Source: Acholoe squamosa
Taxonomy: Eukaryota > Annelida > Polychaeta > Phyllodocida > Polynoidae
DNA length: 64,000 nt
NCBI GenBank assembly: GCA_949317995.1
Contig: OX439044.1
Span: forward strand, 30,514,733-30,578,732
Direction: 5' to 3'
Part shown: positions 33,592 to 45,273 of the stretch, piece by piece
Position numbering within the stretch: position 1 is the first letter of the stretch
Layout of the letters: the number at the start of each line of letters is the position of its first letter
Position numbers and translations under genes: made by a program
Notes under the pieces: model-generated
The model's database searches: none
Told to the model about the DNA's origin: nothing
Seen by the model: the letters and a program-made list of their open reading frames with translations, nothing else

Positions 33592-36365
33592 TACCGGTCT
33601 AGCAGAACGGCAGTGCATAGCTAATTCAGATGGTCGATTCAGATCATTGGTACCGATAATGGGCGAATAATTATGACACAAGACTTCTTCAATTAATATC
33701 CTACCTTTATAATGATATGAGACTTGTGGACAAATGATAAAACGTGTATCGGTGTGCTGTTCCTCACCCGTGCTGTAAATTCAGATTCATGAATTAAGGT
33801 TATGATTGAGATCTCTTTCTATGAACCATTTTTCCACATGTAGTCTTAGCAAGAAATATAAGACCTAAGTGTTGACATTTGAGGAATGCCACCTAAGGGA
33901 CCATTTCTCAGAAAATGAACAAAATGAAAGAAGCAAGTTACTGTTCTGTGTACCTAGATGACCTTTCCCACTTTAGGGATGGTGCGGAGGAGGAGGGCAC
34001 TCCTGCTGCTGTAGATGAATGCAAGTTTTGTTTAATTGATATTGTATGCATAGAAAAGATTCATCTAGATGCTTGAAGATGCGCCAATATTTTCCCAGCA
34101 AGCCCAACACCCAAATACAATACTAAATGACCTTATTAAGGCAGCAATGCATGGACTTCGAGTGTTGTCTCGATGACATTTTTTCTATTCTAAGGCACAT
34201 TTCCATATCACCCTATGTTTTTGTCACCTCCATTATTGTACATACATATACTTCAGAGTACTATAGATGCACCGTGTTCATGTAAGGAGGAATATGCTGT
34301 TACTGTGTTAGCAATGCTGTGCATTATCCAAATGCAGGTCATCCAGATAAATAACTTTTAAGAAATGTCAACTGAAATGACACTGTATTAACTAAGATCC
34401 AAGCCAAACAACTAGTTCTGTCAAGTGAACATGAAGAGATTTCGGCGGTATTTCTGAGGTTTCTTTAATCTACTGGGCTGCCAGCCAATTGCTAAAGCAC
34501 ATAATATAAAGGCTGTATGGGACTTTTGATATGTTTAAAAGAGGTCCAATTCTGGAGTAGAGGAACCCTTATAACCTAGTATTCAATCATCAGGTGAAAG
34601 CATGCCGTCTACTAGAGGGAAACCACTGATGAATATACAAACATCTCAAAACAAAGTTGATCAGGAGAGTATTTCTCAAGATGGTATGACTAGACACAAC
34701 CAGTATGACTTGAGACCCTCAATATCAGAGTGGGTGACCGTAGGTAACACATTACTACTACTCTGTACGATCACATAGGTTCTGGTAGGGCAGCCGTACC
34801 AGTGTAATTATAGCGACCACTAAATGCAAGGCTGTAATGGCATTTAACTGAGGGATCTCACTACAACTTGAAGGAGGCCTAGTCGTACTATCTTGAGAAA
34901 TGCATTCCAGAGCCCTAACCATTGTATCCTAAAATGAGAAGGGTATCTACTTGAGTTGGATGGCAACAAGTGCAAAGCAAAACCACACTCAGGGAAGCTA
35001 TTCTTAATTTGAATCCTTTAGAAACGGTGTGTTGATATGGGGTTGAGTATATTAATTGGCATTGTCTCAGCTTCATATGCTCCTGTTTGCACAACCGTTG
35101 AATAAAAACAAATGTTGACTGAAGTTTTGCTCTGTTTTATCCCTATTCCATTGTGTTTCCTTGCATCATAATGTTCACATTCTTTCGGGGGAAAGATGGT
35201 CACTCCTGCCTATGATTATGGTAACTCCTGCCTGGAACCATAAAGTTAATATATGTTTACCATAGAATAACCTGAGACATCCAAGTAATCACCCATAGGT
35301 AGTGTGAATACTATCAGTGAATAATTCAATCATATATATAGGACTAACTTGTGGGTAAGGCAGCTGCTGTAATCAGGCAATTGTTTCCACTCAGACGAAC
35401 TATCTCCATAAGTATTGAAGTATTGGTGCACAACAGCATGAAGACTGTATAATGCCATAATACATTGTTATAACAAGACATTGTGACAGAATAGGAGCAT
35501 TATGCTGTCTGGAGCGCATTGATTCAATAGGCAAGTCTAGGTGACTGACAAGGGCTGCACTCATGCATAATGCTGGTAAGTGGACATGATTGCTTTATAT
35601 TTGGTCCCTACTTCCACTATATGGCACTACTGAAGATGGTGAACCAGCAAAGTGATCTGCATGGCCAATTAGGTAATATAATCAGCCACATGCAATTTGT
35701 TAATATAGGATTGAGTTCAAAGGTAAACCTCTCCAACAAAGAACAAGAGCATAATAACCTCAGGGTTCATCATCTGAACTGTCAGCAGTGTAACATTTGA
35801 CTCTGGTGACTTTGACAGACGTCATACAGACAGAGTCAACAAATAAGTGCTTCCAGATACTGCTGAAAGCTATTTCCTCTTTCCATGGGAAAATAACATC
35901 AAATGTCTGAAAACCAACTAAATTGGAAGAGCAAGTTTAAAACCTTCCTGACATTGGAACCTCCCTCTTTTTAGGGGGTCTGGATTTCCTCCAAGCATCA
36001 AAATCAAGGAAATATCAGTACAGTAAGGGCACTGCGTTATTGAAAGACAATCCTTATGCATGATACGCTTATACACGGCGAATAAAGATTATGAATATCC
36101 TATACCCAATGGCACATCCATAATCAGTGTCCATGAAGATCACATGTGAAATACTCACGGGGTTTATTTCATGGGGTTATGAATATTTGAATTTCCACAC
36201 TTTGCTTTACTTAGAATAATTATCTTACTCATCTGCCCTGACTGTTGTGCTATAGTATCCTATTGAAGTCGATAGTATTCTTTTGACTTTTACAGATCTA
36301 GTTATACTACACCCTCTCTCATACTACTGTAGAGTAGGGGCTGGATGCTGCTGTCAGTCACCTAA
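33592..36365. other. Low-copy repeat, copy 3, and unassigned sequence
   Basis: 34170-34340 is the third, most diverged relative of 11300-12060. 34980-35100 (gggaagctatt, atactcctgtttg.acaacc.t) resembles 28920-29000. 35610-35850 matches 30010-30280. The order of matches suggests a ~6 kb unit duplicated long ago. No gene recognised. Confidence 0.5.
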
Positions 36366-36420
36366 CTGTATGGGGTAGTGGTTAGGGCACTGGACTCCAA
36401 GTCCATAGATTGAATATTCA
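36366..36420 (+). repeat. tRNA-Trp(CCA)-like fragment interrupted by a repeat
   Basis: tatggggtagtggttagggc gives an A box. tggactccaagtcca forms an anticodon-type hairpin with CCA in the loop, and gattgaatattc is a degenerate B box. The sequence then runs straight into cccagcaaattgg, the end of a CCCAGC-related element. It may be a tRNA pseudogene or SINE head; no functional tRNA is claimed. Confidence 0.45.
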
Positions 36421-38935
36421 CCCAGCAAATTGGTGTCGCTCTGAGTCAATGTGTGTGAGTGCTAACTCGTGTGCTGCACAGAAAGAAAATGAGCCACCTT
36501 GTGTCACTGATGACACCGACTGGCACATACTAACACATGTGTCATGACACAGCCCAACCCATGCTGACACATGTGTCATGATGCACACTAACCCATACTG
36601 ACACATGTGTTATGACTCACGGCCTCACCCATACTGACACATGTGTTATGACACATTCTTACACATAATGACACATGTGCCATAACACACACTCACTCAC
36701 ACTCACGCATACTGACATTTCAATATCCCTTTAGAATGGGGGAGGGAGTTCTTTTATTCAAAATCAAATATCATCAATTCATCCTGTTCCCATGTCCTTT
36801 TGATTTGTATGGGTATCTTGCATGACCTTTCTCCATGGATGATTCTTTGAGGTGTTCATCATATACCTGTCAAAATATAAAACAGACAACAGATATGAAC
36901 ATTCAATAAAGCATAGCATAAACACATTTTCAGTACCACATATTTCTACACACCTGAATCTCCCCCAGAAGAGAGTGATTCTTTTTTTAACAACAGGGGG
37001 TGGATCTTCACGTGGAAGCAAGCAGGGTCGAATACCCCCCACTCTCTGACATCTGGAAAATCATGCACTAACATGCCCTTTCAACTGCAGTAGTGATGCA
37101 CAAGCTTATTCCCTGAAAAGAAGTAAATTATTTTGCCTCCCCCTCAAAGGGTTGAAAAAAATTTCCCACCCCTTGACAGGGTCAATATTTTTTGCCCTCC
37201 ACCCGCCAGGATCTAAATATTGTGTGCAATTGCGCCCTTTTAAACTATAGAGACACACAGGCTTTTTCACTGAAAAGAAGTTTGCCCTCCCTAGAAGGGT
37301 TGAATTTCTTTTTGAAAAACCATGCAAGAACATGCCCATTTAGCCTATAGTAATGCACAGACAAGAGGCTGAAAAAAATTTACCCCCCTGTCAAACCCAC
37401 CAGCCCCCCCCCGCGTTTGTTATAAAAATATCACTCCCTTATGTGCCATGAAATAGAAATGGAGTAAAATGTACTGCATTCTCAACCCATCCAGCCTGGA
37501 AATTACCAACATGAAATGTGCTATCAACCAGGAATTTATAGATTAAGAAAAAGACAATATCATGATGTGCTTTTGTAGAACTACAGGTCTTCTGGAATTC
37601 CAAGAAGAATCTGTACTAGGACTGTAAGACTACTCACCTTGTAAATGCTGTCCTTGCCTCATGTGCCTGTGTGTTGTGAAACCCAAATTACAAATGCTGA
37701 GAACAAAGGAACTAGGAAAAGGAGGTAAATCTGAAATGGACCAATCAGGGGCTAAGAATTTGAAATTGACCAATCAGAATTCATGGAACTTGTAGGATGT
37801 GTTACTGTGAGTGAGTGTGTGTCACAATGTGTGAGAACTGACATTAAGTGACGCATGGTCACGCACACACCATGAAGGAAATACCAGGTTGTGTCACTGT
37901 AAGTCAGCTTGCGTCATAATGTGTGAATACGACACAGAGTGACACATTTTCACACATGTGTCAGAACCTATCATGTTTGGATCAAATGCAGCATACTGCC
38001 CCGTTTATCACCCAATGCACAATCTTAATTGTCCTTATAATATATCAAGAGTTTTTACACATCTTTCTTGAATACATGCCACCTTCTTGATCACTGTGCA
38101 TCAAAATATTGATCATTTATGAAACCAAGAAAAATCTGTGCCTCAATACTACATGAGATGTTGATGATTCCAATTCAGTGTTATGTCCCATAGACAAATG
38201 AAACTACCTCAAATTCTTAGCCCCTGATTGGCCAAAGCCAAATTTAAATTCATGTTTTCAGGTATCATTAGATTCCCTACATACATATCAATGCATATCA
38301 CCTATAAACACATTGATTCATTAGGCAATATTAGTTGAATCAGCATTTATCTGATTTCCCCCTGCCCCAAAGTACACATATCGAGTGAATCCATACAAGT
38401 TCTCTCAGACCTGACACCTATGTTGTCATGTGCTAACCAGTGTGACTACTGACACAGACCTACACATTCTCACACATGTGTCACTTCATAAATGCATCAA
38501 TATGTGTGGCATTGAGTGAATACTGACACAGACTGACACATGCTCACATGTTGTCACCTCACACAAATATCTGTATGTGTCACTATGAGTCACTCTGCGT
38601 GACTACTGGTATAGAGTGGTGCCTGCTCATGCAGTGTCGATTTACACGGATAGCAAAATGTGTGAGCAAATGTCACTCTGTGTGACTACTGACTCAGTCT
38701 GGCACATGCTCACACAGGTTCACCTCACATGAATCATGAAATGCGTCACCATGAGTCAGTCAATGTGACTACTGACACAGATTGGTGCATGCTCACCCTG
38801 CATAATCCTATGACTTTTGGAGATGAGTCACTATGTGTCATAATATGTCACACATTGTGACCGTGTTATCATGCGAAACCTGCTCACACTTGGTGGCACA
38901 TGCTGGCTCAGACTGACACCAATTTAAATTCGTTC
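36421..38935 (+). mobile_element. Decayed CCCAGC-related composite element
   Basis: The left end cccagcaaattggtgtcg has a mirrored but decayed right end near 38912-38925 (ctcagactgacaccaattt), without the final gctggg. Much of the interior is repeats of tgacacatgtgtcat, cacacatgtgtca and gtcactgtgagtcag. It is interrupted by a GGGAGTGATC MITE (36971-37438) and by sequence bordered by the inverted pair 37739-37763 / 38209-38233 (ccaatcaggggctaagaatt). Confidence 0.5.
36971..37438 (-). mobile_element. GGGAGTGATC-type MITE, copy 2
   Basis: The left end gagagtgattcttttttt and the right end atatcactccc (then TTA) match copy 1 at 4463-4774. The internal poly-G/C and cttttaa.ctatag motifs are shared. 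The left target duplication is no longer recognisable. It is nested in the decayed element at 36421-38935. Confidence 0.65.
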
Positions 38936-39169
38936 ATGTCCAAAGGAATAGTGCTGATATCCACTCCAAACAGTTCTGATATCCACCCCAAATAGTGCCG
39001 ATCCATACATTACTTAGTTAATAATCCTGGTAATTTCAAAATGATATCTGGGAAGGCCAGACCTATCGGATTGATCTAAATCATTGATTATATTCTTATA
39101 GGGAACAAGTAATTAATGGATATGTCATGACGCGTGACTGATATCCAACATTAACATGCAGCGAGGGGG

Positions 39170-39245
39170 CAAAGCCCCCCGAGTTGCATGTAGAAGCTGT
39201 AGAAGCTGAGTGCAATGCGCTACCCACTAGACCATCGGTTCACAC
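39170..39245 (-). repeat. tRNA-like SINE head (A-box half)
   Basis: On the - strand, gatggtctagtgggtagcgc is a good A box followed by attgcactcag. The expected B box is missing, replaced by a duplicated cttctaca motif and a GC-rich stem. A broken tRNA-derived repeat is likely. Confidence 0.4.
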
Positions 39246-39400
39246 ACCTCGGCGCCCAGCTTGGCTTGGTTTGAACGTGTCCAGCAGTCCTCTATAATTA
39301 TAATGCTATTCTAACCTTGTGCATGTGAGAGTTGCTGGGGTTGCTACTGGCTTGGTTTGGTTCTCTCCTAACCAAATTCTACTGCAGCTATTCTCGTCAG

Positions 39401-39473
39401 TCCCTGTGGCACAATGCATAGGGAGTTGTATTTGGGATTAGTAGAGTGCAGGTTCGACCCCTATCTCTGGCAA
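39401..39473 (+). repeat. tRNA-like sequence, SINE head or pseudogene
   Basis: A-box-like tggcacaatgcataggg and a canonical B box ggttcgacccc are about 42 bases apart. The anticodon arm is poorly paired, so a functional tRNA is unlikely. Confidence 0.45.
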
Positions 39474-39763
39474 TGAAAATTTCGTAGGTTTTAACATGTA
39501 ACATATGATATGTAATGTGTGCATGTTATCCATGGAGAATTGTTCTGTTTTCAGAAGCTTTGGGCCTATTGGTTCGATCATCTGTGTTGGAAATAAATAA
39601 GATATCAATAAGTATAATTATGATATCCCCTGCCATTGGTAGAGAAAGACAAGTTCTGATTGACTACCATGGTATTTGAAATAAGAGGAGGTCATATTTC
39701 ACTGTGAATTTAGAAGCCAACTCTTTTTTTTAGCAGGTCAACGCACTTGACATTGCCTCTAGA

Positions 39764-40289
39764 GGCCAAATTCCATCAGCGTAAAATGGGTCTAAAACGC
39801 CTGTGATTCTGGATATCGGCAGCCTTAGAGTCTCGTCAATAACAAACTTCACAAGGGTTCCCATACCACCCCTACCTTTATCAAACCCCACTACTAGCCA
39901 ATGTTGGAAGAGAAATGTTTGTGAAATTCATCACTGTACTGACAAGTTGCAATTTTGATTCACAAGTACAACATTCTGATGACTATGGTGTGTGGAACTT
40001 GGGTCCTGATTTATGTAAAAAGTACACACCTCTTGTGATTTACTAGAGATTCTTGTTTTTCTCTAAATCACAGGGAATTTCCATATATTACAGAGATTTC
40101 TGGCCTCTTGTGAGGAAAATATCAAAAACTTTTGATGTATTACACTCCTGAAATAACAACACATTGGCAAGGTTTCTTAGCTATTATGGTCCCTCCTTAG
40201 ACGATATTGCCACCCCAATATCAGCTAAGTAACTACATGTCCTATATCACAAGGATTCTCTGGCTATTTTCGCATTGTGGGATTTGGCC
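39764..40289 (+). mobile_element. GGCCAAATCCCAC-type MITE, copy at 40 kb
   Basis: The left end ggccaaattccatcagcg and right end cattgtgggatttggcc are the ends also seen at 55750-56235. Interior landmarks tctggatatcggcagcc and aaaatatcaaaaacttttga are shared. The + strand peptide frame found in the 56 kb copy is broken here by two stops. Confidence 0.75.
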
Positions 40290-41142
40290 TTAGCAACACT
40301 CGGAAACGTCACCTGATTTTGCAACTACACTTTGTATGTTGCATTATGGAAGCGGTAGATCAATTGCCCAATAGTATATCGGGTGGGACAACCTGTTGCC
40401 TAATGTTGAATGATCTCGTTCACACTATGTTATGAATTATACCTAACACCTTTACAAAGGTATTTAAAACATGGTGCAACCTGACTTTGAATGTACCCTT
40501 TTAACATTTGTGCACTCTAGACTAATGATGGAAATGATTGATCGTGTGTGGCAAACTGCAAATTGCTAGGGGTGATATCCAGGTGGCTTAATGGAAATAG
40601 CTATATATCGCCGTTTGTTCCGACATTGAAAGCGGCGATCTATACTGAATGCCTCAGTATGTTCCAAATTAATTCTTAATGATACACTTTTGAAAATTCC
40701 CACTTTGTGCATTTATGTTTTAGCCCTATATATTTCCTTTGGCATACCAGACCGATATGTAAAAGAGACTGGTTAGAAATGTTAGTGCCTACTCATTGCC
40801 TATTTTATAATGTAGGCAGCTTTCTGGCTCTGCTATGGTTAAAATATGGTACGGTAAATACGATTTTGGGAACTGGTGTATACATAATTTTGGGGACTGG
40901 GGGTCTTGAGATATATTCCTGGCGACATGCACTGATAAGAGCTGATAGGATGGACCCAGCATGTCCCTGGAAGTGGGTGTTACCCAGGGACAAGGTACCC
41001 ATCATGATATTATGTCTTATCAATGGGGTTTACCTCAACCAACAAAGTTAAAAATAGTGGACACACAGGACGTCCATACTAAGCCCTTATGAGACTGGTC
41101 ATTACCGGGAGGAAGAAGGGGGGATAGCCTTTGCCACCTCTA
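40290..41142. other. No recognisable gene
   Basis: A 114-codon + frame (40707-41051) has no recognised domain. Part of it (tgcactgataaga..tga, then cagggacaaggta) weakly resembles 17160-17625 in the duplicated unit, suggesting another old copy. Confidence 0.4.
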
Positions 41143-42157
41143 GGCCCTGTTTCTATAGTTGGTTTGGATGGCACCATTTGTATTAGTGTTTCCTAAGTTG
41201 CTTTATCCAAAATAGCTCAGTTTGAGTTCTAAGTCTGTGTTAGCCAAGTGCCTAAATCCAAATGAATAGAGCAAGAAGTGCCACTGTTTCTAAAGTTTTG
41301 GATAGAACTCAAACTGAGTCCCATCTGTTTTATTAACAGAAGTAAATCTGTTGTTTTCCAACTGACTTTGCTGCCATTATGGCCCTGATTGTATACCTGA
41401 ATAGCACCATCCATGTTTACTAATGCAAAGCTAATAGTGCAGACCCAGCAAAAACATGCTTCTGTTTCTTAGCTTTAGTTCTGTTCTAATGCTCTATTGG
41501 CTAGAGCTGGATAGGACAACTTTAGAAACACTCATGCAATGGTGCCATCAAAATCCTTGAATTTCAGCTAATCTATCATCAAATGAATCATCCAAGTTTT
41601 TGTGTGTATTTCTCTTATTTAAAGTTTTGCTGACCACCTATAAGGGTTGGTGGCAAAGTTGTTTGAAAAGCAATAATTTTGCCTTCATCATTGGAGCAGA
41701 TAAGATTGAGTTTGAGTTATATCCTAAGGTTTAGAAACAGTAGTACATTCTGCTCTATTCATTTGGGTCTAGGCAGTTGCCTAAAATGAACTCAGCTAGA
41801 ACTCAAACTGAGCCATTTTGGAAAGAGCAACTTAAGAAACACTAATGCAAACGGTGCCTTCCATAACCCACTATAAAACAGGATCCACATATTTCAATTG
41901 ATTTAAACTTATGATATAACACACAAATAAATAGGCAGAATGTCCTAAGAATATACCAGTGAGAGGTACACTAGAGGTGGATGCCACCATTGCGTTAGCG
42001 TTTCACAAGTGGTCCTATCCAGTTCTAGTCAATAGAATAGGAGAGTAGAACTCAAGTTAAGAAACAGAAAGCTGGTTTTGCTCTATCTGCACTTTTAGCT
42101 TTGCATTAGTGGACATGGATGGTGCCATTCTTTTTTGAAAAGTATAGAAACAGGGCC
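41143..42157. mobile_element. Fold-back element, ~1 kb
   Basis: Ends ggccctgtttctata / tatagaaacagggcc. Inverted matches continue inside: ggatggcacca...actaatgcaaagcta and gagctggataggac.act appear in both orientations near both ends, and gaactcaaactgag occurs several times. No coding capacity. Confidence 0.65.
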
Positions 42158-42250
42158 CTGGTCTCCTCTTGCATCAGAAGGTTCATCTAAATCATAGACA
42201 GGTGGCTCTAGATTGCGAAGAACAAACACTTTCACACTAAAAAAACATAC

Positions 42251-42339
42251 CTAGCACCAGAACTTCATCATAAATTACCATATTTGGTAATACGCAAAAA
42301 CGCTCTTGGGCCTGATCGGTGGTGGTCCGTTGCCATTCT
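42251..42339 (-). CDS. Candidate internal exon of an unidentified gene
   Basis: On the - strand a pyrimidine-rich tract (tttttctttctttctaag, 42340-42357) gives a strong 3' splice site, and ctag|gtatgt (42245-42254) a strong 5' splice site. The 89 bp between are open in one frame, reading EWQRTTTDQAQERF, then LPNMVIYDEVLVL, with balanced codon use. I recognise no protein family, and no partner exon was found, so this could be chance or a transposon exon. Confidence 0.35.
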
Positions 42340-42344
42340 CTTAG

Positions 42345-45273
42345 AAAGAAAGAAAAACATAAATTATGCTCTATCCTTTCCTTTTTCTTAATTGACTTAG
42401 GTGGAAAGGAGACCGCTGGCCAATATTTTATTTCTATTTTGGAGTTCCTCCAATGCTGGCACTCTTGATCAGCATTATCAATATTAATACCTGATGGAAG
42501 TGTTTTTCTCAACTCTGCTTATTGAAGACCTATTGTCAGTGGATTACTTGATATGCATGCATTGATGCTAAACATCTTAACAATAGTTGTACGTATCGTT
42601 GATGCTTCCTTAGTAGGTTAATGATTTCCTTTCTTCCAAGCTTTAACCCTAAGCAGCCTTCTTAGAAGTGCAAAATACCGACCGTCTTACGGGGTATACT
42701 GAGTGATGACCGCCCTATATATGTGCTTCTGACATGGGATCTGGCAATAATAAGACTTCCCTAATATTCCTATCTTCCCAATGTTGTAGGGTGTATTCAT
42801 ATTTATTATTTTACCAATCATTTAGTCCAATTATTTCTGTAATGCTTATACTCCTGTATTTGTTATCTTGTCGTCCTAGCTCTTTTTAATCTTCTATGTC
42901 TAAGTTCAGTGATAGAGATTAATTATATCATGAGAACATTGTTTGTTAAGATGAAGTGCATTATAAAATGCAAGGTATCATGTTTTGCTTTTTTTTTTTT
43001 ATTGAATTTACTTTATTTCTCACATAATTAAAGAATTGGTCCATAGGTCACGGTTACATGTATTTGTTATAATGCATCAAGTAATACTAAAGCAGTGTTA
43101 CAATGGTATATTTCATAGTGAGATTTAAAGAAGGCTGCTTCTTAGCTCGTCAATGAGCTAATTTTTAATTTGGGCAGCCTTTACAATTAGTCACTGTAAT
43201 CAGATAAACATAAGACCCCCCTTAAACCGTGCGTGCCCCCTCCTTTTTGTCAGTAGTTAAGGGTTTATTTGCCCTTTTTACCTCCAAATTTAGCCAAAAT
43301 GTTGGTATCAATAAAGGGGCGCCCCCTCCTTTTCAAAATCCTGGATCCGCCATGGGAATTGAGAACATGCAATCAGGCAACACATAAATAATATAACATA
43401 TATAATGATAATGCCCCTAACCTAACCTAGAGTTCTGTTCCCTCCAAGTCTTCTTATCATATTACGAGGAACTCTTCCACAAACAGATTGATCGATTCAA
43501 CATGGATATTCATGCATGGACAGACTTCTAGTGACACTTCCAGAGGTGCCCGATATATATTTATGAGAATCTGTGCCTTGGTGGCATCAAATGGATGACC
43601 TATACGGCAGCTGTTTGCATTGTTACAATTTTAAAGCAAATGCACCTACACACTAAGGTGCCTGTGTACGTAATAGCTATGCATGAAATATCTTAAGATT
43701 ACTTGTAAGCAAAATAATACTTTCAGAAAAAAATTTACCCAGGAAATACCCAGGATGATAAAAGGAATGTCATTGATACTTTTTCTTATATTGAGAAAAA
43801 TGTACCTGATGTCTTGCCAACTGCTATATTACTGATATACTGAGCAGAGGAGTTGACCCAAACACGGTGGTTTTAGTTTCGACCCTATTAAGTACGACCC
43901 CATAACTAAAGGGTGTGTCAAATTGATATTTTGGGCAAAACAATGCAATATGGTTGATGAAGACCCCATATGGTTTTCCTGCCTTGCCCTTAAGGAGAGC
44001 ACAAAATCAAAGGAGCTTCAGCTATTGTTCCTGCCGGACCCCAGCTTAATTTGGATCATACTGCCTGAAGCAGATGAAACCTGGATACATAATTTGAGAT
44101 GAGAGAGAGAGTACAAGGGCACCGGTGCAATAACATTTAATCACATCCCAAAACTAGCAATTGGTATTGGAGGCCAGGGACTATATTTGAGTTGATTTAG
44201 TGGTTTAGTAACGAGTTAGTTTGATAGGTAACGCCATTTTGACAGTCAAGGTCTCATTGATGGTGAAGAATAATTATATTGTTGAATGAATATGTTGGTG
44301 CCCGCGCATATTGTTAAGCACCAAACACAGCAGGGAAAAGACGAGATTGAGTTCATTTTAAGACGGGCTAAGGAATTGATTTAGTGATTCATTAATCGAT
44401 CATAATATTTGGACGCAACGTTTGCTGTTATGTGGTCAATTACTGCCAGGTATTTTGGGGGCCTGGGTAAAATGCGTTCTTTATCCTACCTACCAACCGT
44501 CGACCTTTTGGATCATGTAACCTGTAACACACCTTCTTCTTATCTCATCTCAGTGATGCGGTTTTGGCATTCGGAATAATATCCTAATCTCCTCATGATT
44601 TAAGGACAGAGCTTTAGATCAACAACCAGGAAAGGCCAGCCCAGCATTTGAAGATATGTACAGACACAAACCAATGTTCTAATCTAATCAGTGTCTGATT
44701 CCTTACTGGGAATGGTGTGCATTGTCTCCCCTGCAGTGACCTATTCAGCTAGGTATGTACGCTGAGACAGACATAAGCTATCTCTTTCCTATTGCTAAAA
44801 CATATGTCACATGACCTTTCCTTTGTCACATGACCAGTACAGCTAAAACATCCACTGATAGAACAATACACCCCGATCCAATATGGGGTCACTTTCCAAA
44901 CATAATCATGCAGGAGGGTCTTCCCAACTAAAAGAGATGTAAACCAAAAAGAAAGAAGATATGCATGTTTTTGTATTGCTATCGTTTAGATGAAATGAGA
45001 ACGTATTTATTTTTTTTCACCTCGAAAGAGTTTTCCATGCTTTCTGCTATAACATATTTGTCAATACTATGAAAACGAGTTAGGCTATACACGTTTTCCT
45101 CAGGAAAAGATTTACAGAGGTTTTTCCTCATTACCTTTTGGCAAGATCCTCCTGGATGTCTGTGTCCCAGATAACGTACATTATGGGTGTATGTATCATT
45201 TCTGGTAGTCCTGTGTGTGGAGAGTGATTCAGACCCAGGGTGAATTCTCCCAGCATTCTAAGTGAACATGTCT
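42345..45273. other. Unassigned sequence
   Basis: No gene recognised. 43225-43355 carries the gcccccctcctttt and cctggatccgcc motifs of a common GGGGCGGATCC-type repeat. A T-run lies at 42989-43001. The rest is AT-rich unique-looking sequence with no long frame. Confidence 0.4.

Larger units (their letters stand above)
38936..39763. other. Unassigned sequence with two tRNA-like pieces
   Basis: Contains the tRNA-like sequences at 39170-39245 and 39401-39473, listed separately. No gene recognised. Confidence 0.4.
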
